Source: an uncultured Rickettsiales bacterium (GTDB taxonomy: Bacteria; Pseudomonadota; Alphaproteobacteria; Rickettsiales; UBA1997). Taken from it: a stretch of DNA of 13,344 bases. The position numbers and the translations under genes are program-made. Numbering within the stretch: the first letter of the stretch is position 1; each line of letters begins with the position of its first letter. Below, piece by piece: positions 6,301 to 13,344 of this stretch. The stretch lies in the NCBI GenBank assembly GCA_937927795.1, contig CALBSF010000327.1:1-13344 (forward strand). The letters run 5' to 3'. The notes beneath the pieces were generated by a model. That model worked only from the letters and a program-made list of their open reading frames with translations, was not told the DNA's origin and ran no database searches.

Positions 6301-9300
6301 CTTAGTTTCAATTCGATTTAATTGACTTTTTGCATCTGCTAGATTTCTTGCAGCATCAATTGCATCTTTCTCAGCATAAGCGGTGTCAATGTGAGAATTT
6401 CCAATTCCAAAAGAAAGGGTTTGAGTTCCTTCTTTGGTTTGAGTGGTGGTGGTTTGTAAGTTATTTAATGCAAGGATATTCACATTACCATTTGTTGATG
6501 TTAGAGATATGGATCCCAAATCTGTTGCACTTGGATTAGTTCCTGCATTTAGGTTACTGCTTAAAATATTTAGGTCTTTATTACTGGTGATGGCAATATT
6601 GTTTTTAGCGTTTAAATTACTGCTAATTTGGGTTATATTTTGGGTTGCCACTGTTTCTTCTATAACTTTTGAGTTTGAGTTAGCCGAAAATCTTCCTCGA
6701 TTGTAATCGGTTGAAAAATCTTTGAAATCTTTAATAATAGATTCACTTGAAGTGGTTGATATATCTTGAGCACTAGTAATAGTGGTTGATGAATTTATTG
6801 ATGTAAGATTTATGTCATTAGCGCTTAAATTACTAGAACTAATTAAGTTAGAATCTGCACTAGTAATATTCAAATTATTATTTGCACTTAGATTACTTGC
6901 AATATTAATTTTATTTGTATTTTCGATTTTTAAAGAATTTGCATCATAAGCAAGCTCTTTAACTTCATCATCAGATTTTGTTTTATCTTTTTTATTATAA
7001 TCTATAGTTGGCATCATGTCATTTACAACTTTGGTAAGACCGTTGCTTATTGTGGCTGCTATGCTTGGAGCTTTCTTTCGATCGAAAGAAATAGTGTAGT
7101 CATTTTCACTTGCGCTCAAAATATTAGTTGAACCAGCTGATGATGTTCCTGAATTTATGATTAAATTATTTTGAGCAGTTAAATTTGAAGAAGTTATGTT
7201 GGTGTCTTTAGCGGATGTAAGATATATATTGTTGGAAATAAAATTTGATGAAATAATTGTTTCATCCATAGATGTTGTTTGATGCAGCTCTTGTTTTTGA
7301 GGTAATTCTTTAGAGTTTTCTTGGTTAGCTTTAATTTTATCTAACTTTTGCGAAGGCAAAGTTATTGGGTTGATTGCAGTAAGATAAGATGAAGCACTTG
7401 CCACTAATGTTTGGGCTATGCCCGCACCAACTGAGCTCCAAGTGGTTTTTGATGAGCGAGATTCTGATTTATTATAATCACTATCAACTGTGTTTTTAAT
7501 GTTAATATTTCCTTCGTTGGTGGAAAGACTTATGTTATTTGCCACTAGATTTGATCCCGTGATATTTAAATCATCATTTGCAACTAAAGTTAAATTACCG
7601 TTTGTGTGAATATCACTAGCTTGATTGGTTATTTTATTTCTCTCATTTAAATTTGATTTAGCACTTAAATTTCCATATAATAATCCACTTACAACTGGCA
7701 TATCTTTTATAATAGATTCTCCCAATTGATTTTCTCCTAATGGAGAAATAATTTTTGAAGTTAAATCACCTAAACTTCTTGATTTTGAAGTAGCTGAGTA
7801 GGAATAAGTTTGGTCGGCTACTGATAAAATATTAATATTTTTAGCAGCGTTAATATTAGCATTATTTGAGCTTAAATTGGCTCCAACTAGGGCAACAGAT
7901 TCACCGGAAGTAATATTAATATCTCCAAGAGCCGTTAGATAAGAATGAACATTGGTTAAACTTTGATTCACCGAAATTGAACTTTTTTGCACCGTTAAAC
8001 CTTTGCTATGAGAACGATTTTCTGTATATGATGTATCTTGAGCCGCCATTATATTAACATCGTTACTAGCTGCTATTGATAGATTGTTATTGGCGCTAAT
8101 ATCGCTACCAACAATATTAATATTAGCGGTAGTGGCATTTTCAGAAAGTCCGGTTGAGGTTAGGTTTAGATCGTTAGCGCTGGAAATCTCGCTACCCACA
8201 TTACTCAACGTATCAGTAATTGAGGTTCCACCTTTTTTTGCACTTCCCCAACTTGTTTGAGTTCTGTTGTGAAGCTGAAGTGTTGCAATATTAATATCAT
8301 TTCCAGCAGTAACTTCTAAATTACCCGAAGTTAATTGCCCATCCGCAACAGTATTTTTTGTTGCACTAACATTCGCCGCCAAATTACTAAAATCATTAGC
8401 CGCATTAATAGCAACAGCTCCTCCTTTAATTGAAGCATGCTGTAAAAGCTCTGAAGAAATATTACCTAAGTTTTTACCCACCCCGCCAAAACCAACTATA
8501 TAAGAATCGTCTAATTGCGATAAAAGATTAGCATCATTGGTTTGAACAATTGCGGTATTGATGATGTTTCCTCTGGTTGCATTAAGGGTTAAAGAGCCAA
8601 TTGACCCAATATTTGCTCCAATATTTTTAATATCGCCAACATTAGTAGTTATGTTTAAATTATTTTTAGCAATGATTTGTGATTGATCAATTGAATTGGT
8701 TTTATTGGCGAGTGAAGCAAGATTGAGATTTAAGTTTCCACCACTAGCAATTGATCCATTGTTGATTAGATTGGCATAAGGTGAGTCAATCGTAACATTA
8801 TCTTTACCAAAGATTGTGCTTGAACTAGCAATGGCGGTTGCATTTGTTAGTGAGTCTGGTTTTAGCAATCTGTTTCTTGTATCCTGGCTTAAATAAAGTT
8901 TTGGAGCTAAAACTCTAATCCCGTCAATTGTAACTAACTCAAAAGTTACAATATCTTTAGTAAGTAAATTTACCTGCGCAGTTGTAAGCCCCGAAATTGC
9001 AACATCTTTAGCGTTTAGCCCAAGTGCAGCAAATTGGTTGACTGAATTATCAAGAAGCTCTTTAATTTGTTGATTAGGATTAGAGATGTTTTGAGAAAGC
9101 AAGAATGAATCATTGGTTAAAGTTTTTACCTTATCTAAAATTAATTTATTTTCTATAAAGGAATCACCAAGCATTCTAATTGAGCTAGTTAAATTATCAT
9201 TACCAACACGAACCTGACGATCAATATCAGCTAGAACTGATGATCCATTTAATCCAAGTTGCTCAAAATAATAAGAACTGCCAAAGAATTTTGAAACATC

Positions 9301-12300
9301 GGTAAATTGACTTCTGCTTTCAACTAAGGGAGTTGTGGCTGCTTTATCGAGATTGATTTTTAAGCTTCCTGAAAATATTGTGTTTGAAGGTGAAGTGTTT
9401 GTTGATGGAGAATTTATTGTTGGGTTTGAAGATGTCAAAGAAGACTCGCCACTATTATTGCTTATGGCATTGGTAATTGATGATAGATCAACGTTTATGA
9501 CTCCAGTTTGAGCAAGCTGATAGCTGTTAACCTGATTATAAGTGGTTGATTGAGATTGCTTGGTTTTAGTAGTATTGACAGAAGTATTTTGTGCGATAGT
9601 GGTATTGTTAATTTGACTTGCTATAGAGCCAACTAGAGAGCCGCCGGATTTGATAGAGGCGTTGGCGTAAAGTTGCGTGGTATAAGTATATTTTTCAGAA
9701 TGGTGGTTCCATTTACCGCCACCATAATATTTCCAGTCACTTCGTCCTTTTAATGCCCAATCATGTTTTCCCAAATAATGTTCTCTATTACCAGCATAAA
9801 CATGGTGCGAGGTATTATTTAAAGAGTTAGAATTGATAGTTAAATTATTTGTTGCAAGAATTGAGCTGCCATCATTTTTTATTTCGCCCGATTCAATTAT
9901 CGCATTGGCGCCAGAAAATATTACCCCTTCAATTCCATTGCTGCCAAAAAAGCTATATTCAGTTAAATCATGCCAATTATTGCCACTTTTTACACTATAA
10001 ACCAAGCGCTCTTGATTTTGCGTGGCAAAGTTAGTTCTGGCGTTATTGATGCTATTGGCTTTGATTTTTATATCGCCGCCATAGGTTTCAATATTACCTG
10101 AAATATTTTGAACAAGATTAGTTTTATTTTGATTATTGTCAGTAGATGAATTTTTTTGAATTGTTAAATTTCTATCAGCATAAATGTCGGCCTGGTTATT
10201 GAAGAATGTGTTAGTAACATTAAAAATTGAGTCATGTCCACTCCAAATCAATGCGGTTGGATTATTGGTTAAATTATTGGTGATATTGGTAATTAGATCA
10301 TTTGCAACAGAAATTTCGCCAGTATTATTAAGATCTTTGCTATTAAAAATAGCGTTATTATTGGCAGTAAATAATGAGACTTGATTGTTATTATTAAATG
10401 CTCCACTAAGCGCATTAAGGCTAGCAACACCATTACCACCAAATATATTCTTATAATTATTAATTGATCCAAAAAGCGAAGTAAGTGTTAAATTAGTTGT
10501 TGCTGATATTGTGCCATAGTTATTAATATTATTTTTAGCAATTAAGTTTACATAACTTCCAGCGGTAAGCGATATATTAGAATTATCACCGCCCGCAAAA
10601 CCATTAATAATATTACCACTTTGAGCAGCTCCACTATTTCCCGTAGCGTTTAGTTTGATAAAATCAGTGGCAGTTACATTGCCTTGATTAGTTATATTAT
10701 TAGCAGTGATATCAATATTGCTCGCCGTAACAGTTCCGGTGATTGTATAGTCAATATTACCAAGATTTAAACTAATTGCCGCCGTTGAAATAAATGCACC
10801 AAGACTATTATAAAGATTAACATTGCCAGCATTAAGCGCAGAAACTAAAGTTGTTTTACCTGTAACTAAACCTGAATTATTATTTAAACTATTAGTAAAA
10901 AGATTTACCGCTGCCTTTGCTGAAACAATGCCTGAATTAATAGTTAAATTTGATGGTTTAGTATTTTGATTATTAATGCTTAAAGCGCGAATTGTTAAAT
11001 CATTTTCTGCTAAAATTAAAGAAGATGGCAAATTAGAAAAGCTGCCAGCATTGATTGTAAAATTATCGGCGCTTTTAAGAGTGCCGCCATTTAAAACATT
11101 TTCTGATGCAATAATATCAAACTCTCCACCAGAAATAATATTACTTAAATTGCTTAAATTAGCTAAATTAAAAGATAAATCTCCATTTGACTGAATCAAT
11201 CCATTATTGTTTAGATTTGCAGCTGTAATGCTTAAAATGCCATTACTTAAAATTTGATTATTATTTGTAATGTTTGAATTGCCATTAATATCAAGCTTTC
11301 CAAGCGAACTTAAATTTCCAGAATTCGTCAAAGATCCCGTCAATGTTAGTAAAAGATCACTGCTAGCAAAAATATCGCCATTATTATTACTTAATGATAA
11401 ATTTAAATTGAGTTTAGAATTTGTAAAAATATTACCAGAATTTGCAAAAGATGATGAAGAGGTGATTGTGGAATCTAGATTAGTAAATATCAGGCCACCA
11501 GTTTGATTATCAATTGAGTTTGAAATAACGGTGCTTTTACCAAAGGATTTTATTGCACCAGAATTTGCAAGACTTACCGATGTTAAACTAAAATCAGAAA
11601 CACTTTGAAAGTTTCCCAAATTTGAAACTAATTTATTGGTGTTAATGGTTAATTTATTTTTACTAAGAATATCTCCAATATTAGTTAAATTATTACTATT
11701 AATTATCAAATCAGTTGTCGAAGAAAGCTGTCCTCTATTTTGTAAATTATTACCAACCAATAAGGTTAAGGCATCTTCAAGTGAAGCAATTGCAGAGCCA
11801 GAGGCATTAGCAAGATTATTAGCAGAAATTCTTAGGGCTTTATTGGCAAGAATATTGCCGCTATTAGTTAAATCTAAAGAAGTATTAATAGTTAAATAAT
11901 CACTTGCAGAAATTTCACCATAATTAGTTAAGTTTGTTGTGGATAAATTACTGTTATTGCCGCCCGTAATTGATCCGGAATTATTAAGCTGAGCTGCAAA
12001 TAAATTAGTATTATTAACACTTGCAATTGATCCAGAATTATCGAGCTGATTTGAGCTTAGCGTTAAATTTTTTGCTGAAGTAATAGAGCCTAAATTATTT
12101 AAAATATTACCAATAGTAATTTGATAATCTTGCAAGGAATAAATTCTTCCTAAAGAATTATTGGTTAAATTTGCTGCCGATATTGCAAGTGAATTTTGTC
12201 CAAAAATTAAACCAGAGTTATTGATGCTTGTGCTAAGCAAATTAGAAGAGCTGCTGATGTTTAAATTTAGCGCTTCAAGATTTCCAAAATTGTTGATAGA

Positions 12301-13344
12301 TCCGCTATTTTGAATATTTAAATTATATGCTGATACTAAGCCAAAATTGTTAAACTGATTTGCGGTAATGTTAATGTTTGGCGCTAAAATTGAAGAGTTA
12401 GAATCTATGGTTTGAATTGCGTAGCTTGATCGAAGCGTTGCAGTATCGCCAGCAGAAATGCTTTTATAATAAATATCACCATTTGCATCGATATTAAGAG
12501 TTTGCGAAGCTAAAATTTCACTTTCCATCTTTACCCCAACACCTTGCTTGGTGGCAATTAAATAAATTTGACCAGCTTGAATTTTGGCAAGAGATGATGC
12601 GTCAATTGCAAAAACAGGAGAAGACGACCCTAAATTGTCGTTTTCGGGATTCGCGCCAGAAGAGGCAATAGTTTTGGAGTTATAATCATATTTACCTTCG
12701 CCGGTTCTTATTGTTAAGGAATTATTATCACTTCCAAAAATTGAAGATAGAAGTTTGACTGAAGATGCAACAATTTGAGTTCCAGTTGTTCTGGTAACAT
12801 CAAGACCAAGACCGTCAATTGTAATAAGTGGAACGTAAAGATTAGGATTAGCTTGTTCTTTTAAGTTAAATTGAAGATTGCCGTTTTGATCAAAATTACT
12901 GCTTCCTGCCACCATTAAAAGTTTTGCAGTATTGATAAATCCGCAGCCAGCACATGTAATTCCATTTGGATTTGCCAAAATTAAATCTGCTTTTGTGCCA
13001 GCAATTTCCATGTAACCTAAAAGCTGAGAAGTATTTCCAGAAGTAACTTCGTTAAGAATTACCTTAGCACTTCCAGCAGATTCAAGATTAGGATTTGCTG
13101 TTACAAGCCCACCAATTTGAGTTTGAGTAACAGCAGTTGCACCTAAGCCAACAGCAATTTCTGCTTGATTTTTACCAGAAAAATTATTAACGACTTGACC
13201 GCTATTATTAACGTTATAATCATCAAATTTATTATGGCTAAGTCCATTAGCATTTGGAGCTGCGATATTTATTTGATCAATTCCTGAAGCGGTTTGTGTG
13301 ACGATTGTGTTGGTTGAGCCGTCTGGGGTGATTGGAAGAACCTC
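3334..13344 (-). CDS. Filamentous haemagglutinin / CdiA-type two-partner-secretion exoprotein, 5' end outside the window
   Basis: There are 3336 codons in the window, open to the right edge; the signal peptide and start are missing. The ATG at 13009-13011 is internal. Residues below count from the edge. The TPS domain (1-~275) has GLSHNKFDDYNV at 34-45 and NPNGITCAGCGFINT with Cys131/134, the CxxC of ShlA/HpmA/FHA-type proteins; it is the recognition signal for an outer-membrane TpsB/CdiB transporter. FHA-1 beta-helix repeats (NLTNSGNI type) run from ~275 to 1165. An aromatic/His-rich stretch lies at ~1177-1222. A conserved central domain lies at ~1340-1495 (FFGSSYYFEQLGL ... VLAPKLYLSQ), matching the 'SDYMLQQLGLD ... 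RVLVPQVYL' region between FHA-1 and FHA-2 in this family. FHA-2 repeats follow (~1500-2315), then an Ala/Glu helical stretch (~2317-2395), more repeats with N/T/Q-rich linkers, a conserved block ATIGQGVINT...NRDINNSQVITKD (~2790-2864), and an unassigned C-terminal region (~2871-3336). No VENN motif is seen. By family knowledge it is exported and forms a long surface filament for adhesion or contact-dependent effector delivery. Confidence 0.95.
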   Translation of the reverse strand, partial: EVLPITPDGSTNTIVTQTASGIDQINIAAPNANGLSHNKFDDYNVNNSGQVVNNFSGKNQAEIAVGLGATAVTQTQIGGLVTANPNLESAGSAKVILNEVTSGNTSQLLGYMEIAGTKADLILANPNGITCAGCGFINTAKLLMVAGSSNFDQNGNLQFNLKEQANPNLYVPLITIDGLGLDVTRTTGTQIVASSVKLLSSIFGSDNNSLTIRTGEGKYDYNSKTIASSGANPENDNLGSSSPVFAIDASSLAKIQAGQIYLIATKQGVGVKMESEILASQTLNIDANGDIYYKSISAGDTATLRSSYAIQTIDSNSSILAPNINITANQFNNFGLVSAYNLNIQNSGSINNFGNLEALNLNISSSSNLLSTSINNSGLIFGQNSLAISAANLTNNSLGRIYSLQDYQITIGNILNNLGSITSAKNLTLSSNQLDNSGSIASVNNTNLFAAQLNNSGSITGGNNSNLSTTNLTNYGEISASDYLTINTSLDLTNSGNILANKALRISANNLANASGSAIASLEDALTLLVGNNLQNRGQLSSTTDLIINSNNLTNIGDILSKNKLTINTNKLVSNLGNFQSVSDFSLTSVSLANSGAIKSFGKSTVISNSIDNQTGGLIFTNLDSTITSSSSFANSGNIFTNSKLNLNLSLSNNNGDIFASSDLLLTLTGSLTNSGNLSSLGKLDINGNSNITNNNQILSNGILSITAANLNNNGLIQSNGDLSFNLANLSNLSNIISGGEFDIIASENVLNGGTLKSADNFTINAGSFSNLPSSLILAENDLTIRALSINNQNTKPSNLTINSGIVSAKAAVNLFTNSLNNNSGLVTGKTTLVSALNAGNVNLYNSLGAFISTAAISLNLGNIDYTITGTVTASNIDITANNITNQGNVTATDFIKLNATGNSGAAQSGNIINGFAGGDNSNISLTAGSYVNLIAKNNINNYGTISATTNLTLTSLFGSINNYKNIFGGNGVASLNALSGAFNNNNQVSLFTANNNAIFNSKDLNNTGEISVANDLITNITNNLTNNPTALIWSGHDSIFNVTNTFFNNQADIYADRNLTIQKNSSTDNNQNKTNLVQNISGNIETYGGDIKIKANSINNARTNFATQNQERLVYSVKSGNNWHDLTEYSFFGSNGIEGVIFSGANAIIESGEIKNDGSSILATNNLTINSNSLNNTSHHVYAGNREHYLGKHDWALKGRSDWKYYGGGKWNHHSEKYTYTTQLYANASIKSGGSLVGSIASQINNTTIAQNTSVNTTKTKQSQSTTYNQVNSYQLAQTGVINVDLSSITNAISNNSGESSLTSSNPTINSPSTNTSPSNTIFSGSLKINLDKAATTPLVESRSQFTDVSKFFGSSYYFEQLGLNGSSVLADIDRQVRVGNDNLTSSIRMLGDSFIENKLILDKVKTLTNDSFLLSQNISNPNQQIKELLDNSVNQFAALGLNAKDVAISGLTTAQVNLLTKDIVTFELVTIDGIRVLAPKLYLSQDTRNRLLKPDSLTNATAIASSSTIFGKDNVTIDSPYANLINNGSIASGGNLNLNLASLANKTNSIDQSQIIAKNNLNITTNVGDIKNIGANIGSIGSLTLNATRGNIINTAIVQTNDANLLSQLDDSYIVGFGGVGKNLGNISSELLQHASIKGGAVAINAANDFSNLAANVSATKNTVADGQLTSGNLEVTAGNDINIATLQLHNRTQTSWGSAKKGGTSITDTLSNVGSEISSANDLNLTSTGLSENATTANINIVGSDISANNNLSIAASNDVNIMAAQDTSYTENRSHSKGLTVQKSSISVNQSLTNVHSYLTALGDINITSGESVALVGANLSSNNANINAAKNINILSVADQTYSYSATSKSRSLGDLTSKIISPLGENQLGESIIKDMPVVSGLLYGNLSAKSNLNERNKITNQASDIHTNGNLTLVANDDLNITGSNLVANNISLSTNEGNINIKNTVDSDYNKSESRSSKTTWSSVGAGIAQTLVASASSYLTAINPITLPSQKLDKIKANQENSKELPQKQELHQTTSMDETIISSNFISNNIYLTSAKDTNITSSNLTAQNNLIINSGTSSAGSTNILSASENDYTISFDRKKAPSIAATISNGLTKVVNDMMPTIDYNKKDKTKSDDEVKELAYDANSLKIENTNKINIASNLSANNNLNITSADSNLISSSNLSANDINLTSINSSTTITSAQDISTTSSESIIKDFKDFSTDYNRGRFSANSNSKVIEETVATQNITQISSNLNAKNNIAITSNKDLNILSSNLNAGTNPSATDLGSISLTSTNGNVNILALNNLQTTTTQTKEGTQTLSFGIGNSHIDTAYAEKDAIDAARNLADAKSQLNRIETKYKNNEATEEAVEDAKTNLTIALANLALAEVKLAASVEKSAASIGDLYTGFYGDVRLETTGTKTNSSTSSSNAIASNLTSNGNLTINSGLSLTNQITKDLGNTKILGSNLNSAEGDITITSKNNTTIQASKDTYKDSTTSKTWNESLTLSSSAGSGTGTAIDKIVTAAQIALGAGISKSQSDTNSTTYNNSSLTALNGNIKINSIGQSNINNSENPSNTENPNNTNNNQTTAIKGANLLAENITINTQGNLTLESLQNQYTQKSKSYGFNLGAGAGLANSGLNSVNLGINSSNSNNDRLWTDNQTTIIATNSVTINTKDNTNITGALIANAIVNNTQTNQDNQNNQTTTPSTIDLTKLTDLGNVTISTKTLTFKDLKDHDNQQSSNSSFSTNIGKGISTNEASNQTTTQSQPNPNQQKNYYPNGSTTIILGSQGQIKEQETKATIGQGVINTNSTITFNSNGDATTIDNSNSSSELTSNNETTNNQTINRDINNSQVITKDTTTAALDVNITIDNRILAAPFSKEAWDQLKDDQNNFGKNLKTSIKAQAQLIDAPLTLAATADIPLLSEAASHFATKNGGLATLATQLFGLGYILNSNDYKLITVKEGNANKITLALKEESENPGSNVFKLGQSKDLDQGYLIVTDKLTGEEKARARFDLASKDLQNIDFMDYLTTSDNGNHGINNTNAEGYRNGRTQLGNLQNINPKNNEGMFVIGSAPSHGVVPDMIENLYNTVTGLLPFGSYLKSGNVIAGNEFRGMQSTIKSTPQVTLDQDQFNYLKSQNINPQIISKDGNFYAIENPLKLLRFADHSNGVDRDQYAFQSLYQPKTTVGQIIQIISPPALTGSILKVIEGDPQNKSFAAGEYYDAKLKQTVALPGAFIQAYGGATGTQRLGEAASRVGVWMDHVGSKATGDLSYANGQIINPGDPVPNLMGLNFQNLNDITSSIKNTAYLDNADKSPHGTYICKGSFCGYNGFDDLKKFQQQPNQ
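3337..4735 (-). other. Unassigned C-terminal (candidate effector) region of the exoprotein
   Basis: About 466 residues follow the last conserved FHA-family block and lack haemagglutinin repeats. They begin with an Ala/Leu-rich, probably helical stretch (APLTLAATADIPLLSEAA), followed by a globular-looking segment with conserved-looking motifs (IGSAPSHGVVPDMIENLY, FGSYLKSGNVIAGNEFRG, FADHSNGVDRDQYAFQ, ALPGAFIQAYGGATGTQR). They end with a Cys pair CKGSFC (residues 3314 and 3319) 18 residues before the C-terminus. I recognise no nuclease, ADP-ribosyltransferase, deaminase or lipase signature. By position it matches the variable C-terminal cargo of CdiA-like proteins. Confidence 0.6.
4830..5960 (-). 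other. Internal block of the exoprotein gene with different synonymous codon use
   Basis: In this stretch (residues ~2462-2839) the coding strand favours A/C-ending codons: AAC over AAT, ACC/ACA for Thr, CTA over TTA for Leu. The flanking parts of the same gene use AAT, ATT and TTA. On the plus strand the block therefore looks G/T-rich, and long antisense open frames appear that are by-products. The protein is FHA-2-like with N/T/Q-rich linkers. The shift was judged by reading codons, not by statistics, and the boundaries are approximate. Confidence 0.6.

Noticed and set aside
4853..6706. Several plus-strand open frames of 60-90 codons opposite the exoprotein gene
   Set aside because: They are antisense by-products of the exoprotein codon use, with hydrophobic, low-complexity translations, no plausible ribosome sites and no domain features.
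9849..11899. Plus-strand open frames opposite the FHA-1 repeats
   Set aside because: They mirror the repetitive N/L/S codons on the coding strand, and the translations show no coherent domains.
3334..13344. Recurrent NLTNSG/NNSGSI-type repeats considered as a CRISPR-like or tandem DNA repeat array
   Set aside because: The periodicity is at protein level (beta-helix coils) and the DNA units differ too much for an array.

Overview
This is an AT-rich window in which every gene I can support reads on the minus strand. It is dominated by one giant gene. The AT-richness, short intergenic regions with decayed gene remnants, a small outer-membrane barrel protein and a two-partner-secretion exoprotein suggest a Gram-negative proteobacterium. 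A host-associated, Rickettsiales-like alphaproteobacterium is my best guess, but this is an inference from style, not from a marker gene.

Right and centre (3334-13344): a filamentous-haemagglutinin / CdiA-type exoprotein of at least 3336 residues, whose 5' end lies beyond the right edge. The ATG at 13011 is an internal Met. The frame stays open to 13344 and the extra 111 codons contain conserved parts of the two-partner-secretion (TPS) domain. Architecture from the N-terminus: TPS domain, long FHA-1 beta-helix repeats, an aromatic/His-rich stretch, a conserved central non-repeat domain, FHA-2 repeats, a short alpha-helical stretch, an N/T/Q-rich block with different synonymous codon use, a conserved block before the C-terminus, and about 460 C-terminal residues that I cannot assign. 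The outer-membrane transporter partner (TpsB/CdiB type) is not in the window and may lie upstream.

Middle (1877-3336): the exoprotein stop overlaps the start of a 230-residue lipoprotein gene (TAATG). A 26-codon mini-lipoprotein ORF and a 207-residue lipoprotein gene follow closely. Exoprotein plus three lipobox genes look like one transcription unit. The arrangement recalls an effector with downstream immunity or accessory genes, but the roles are unproven.

Left (1-1876): a 226-residue outer-membrane beta-barrel gene with a hairpin just after its stop, flanked by two copies of a compound palindromic intergenic repeat (intact at 591-676, degenerate at 1728-1797). Two decayed coding remnants sit beside these repeats. 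A HEPN-like gene runs off the left edge.
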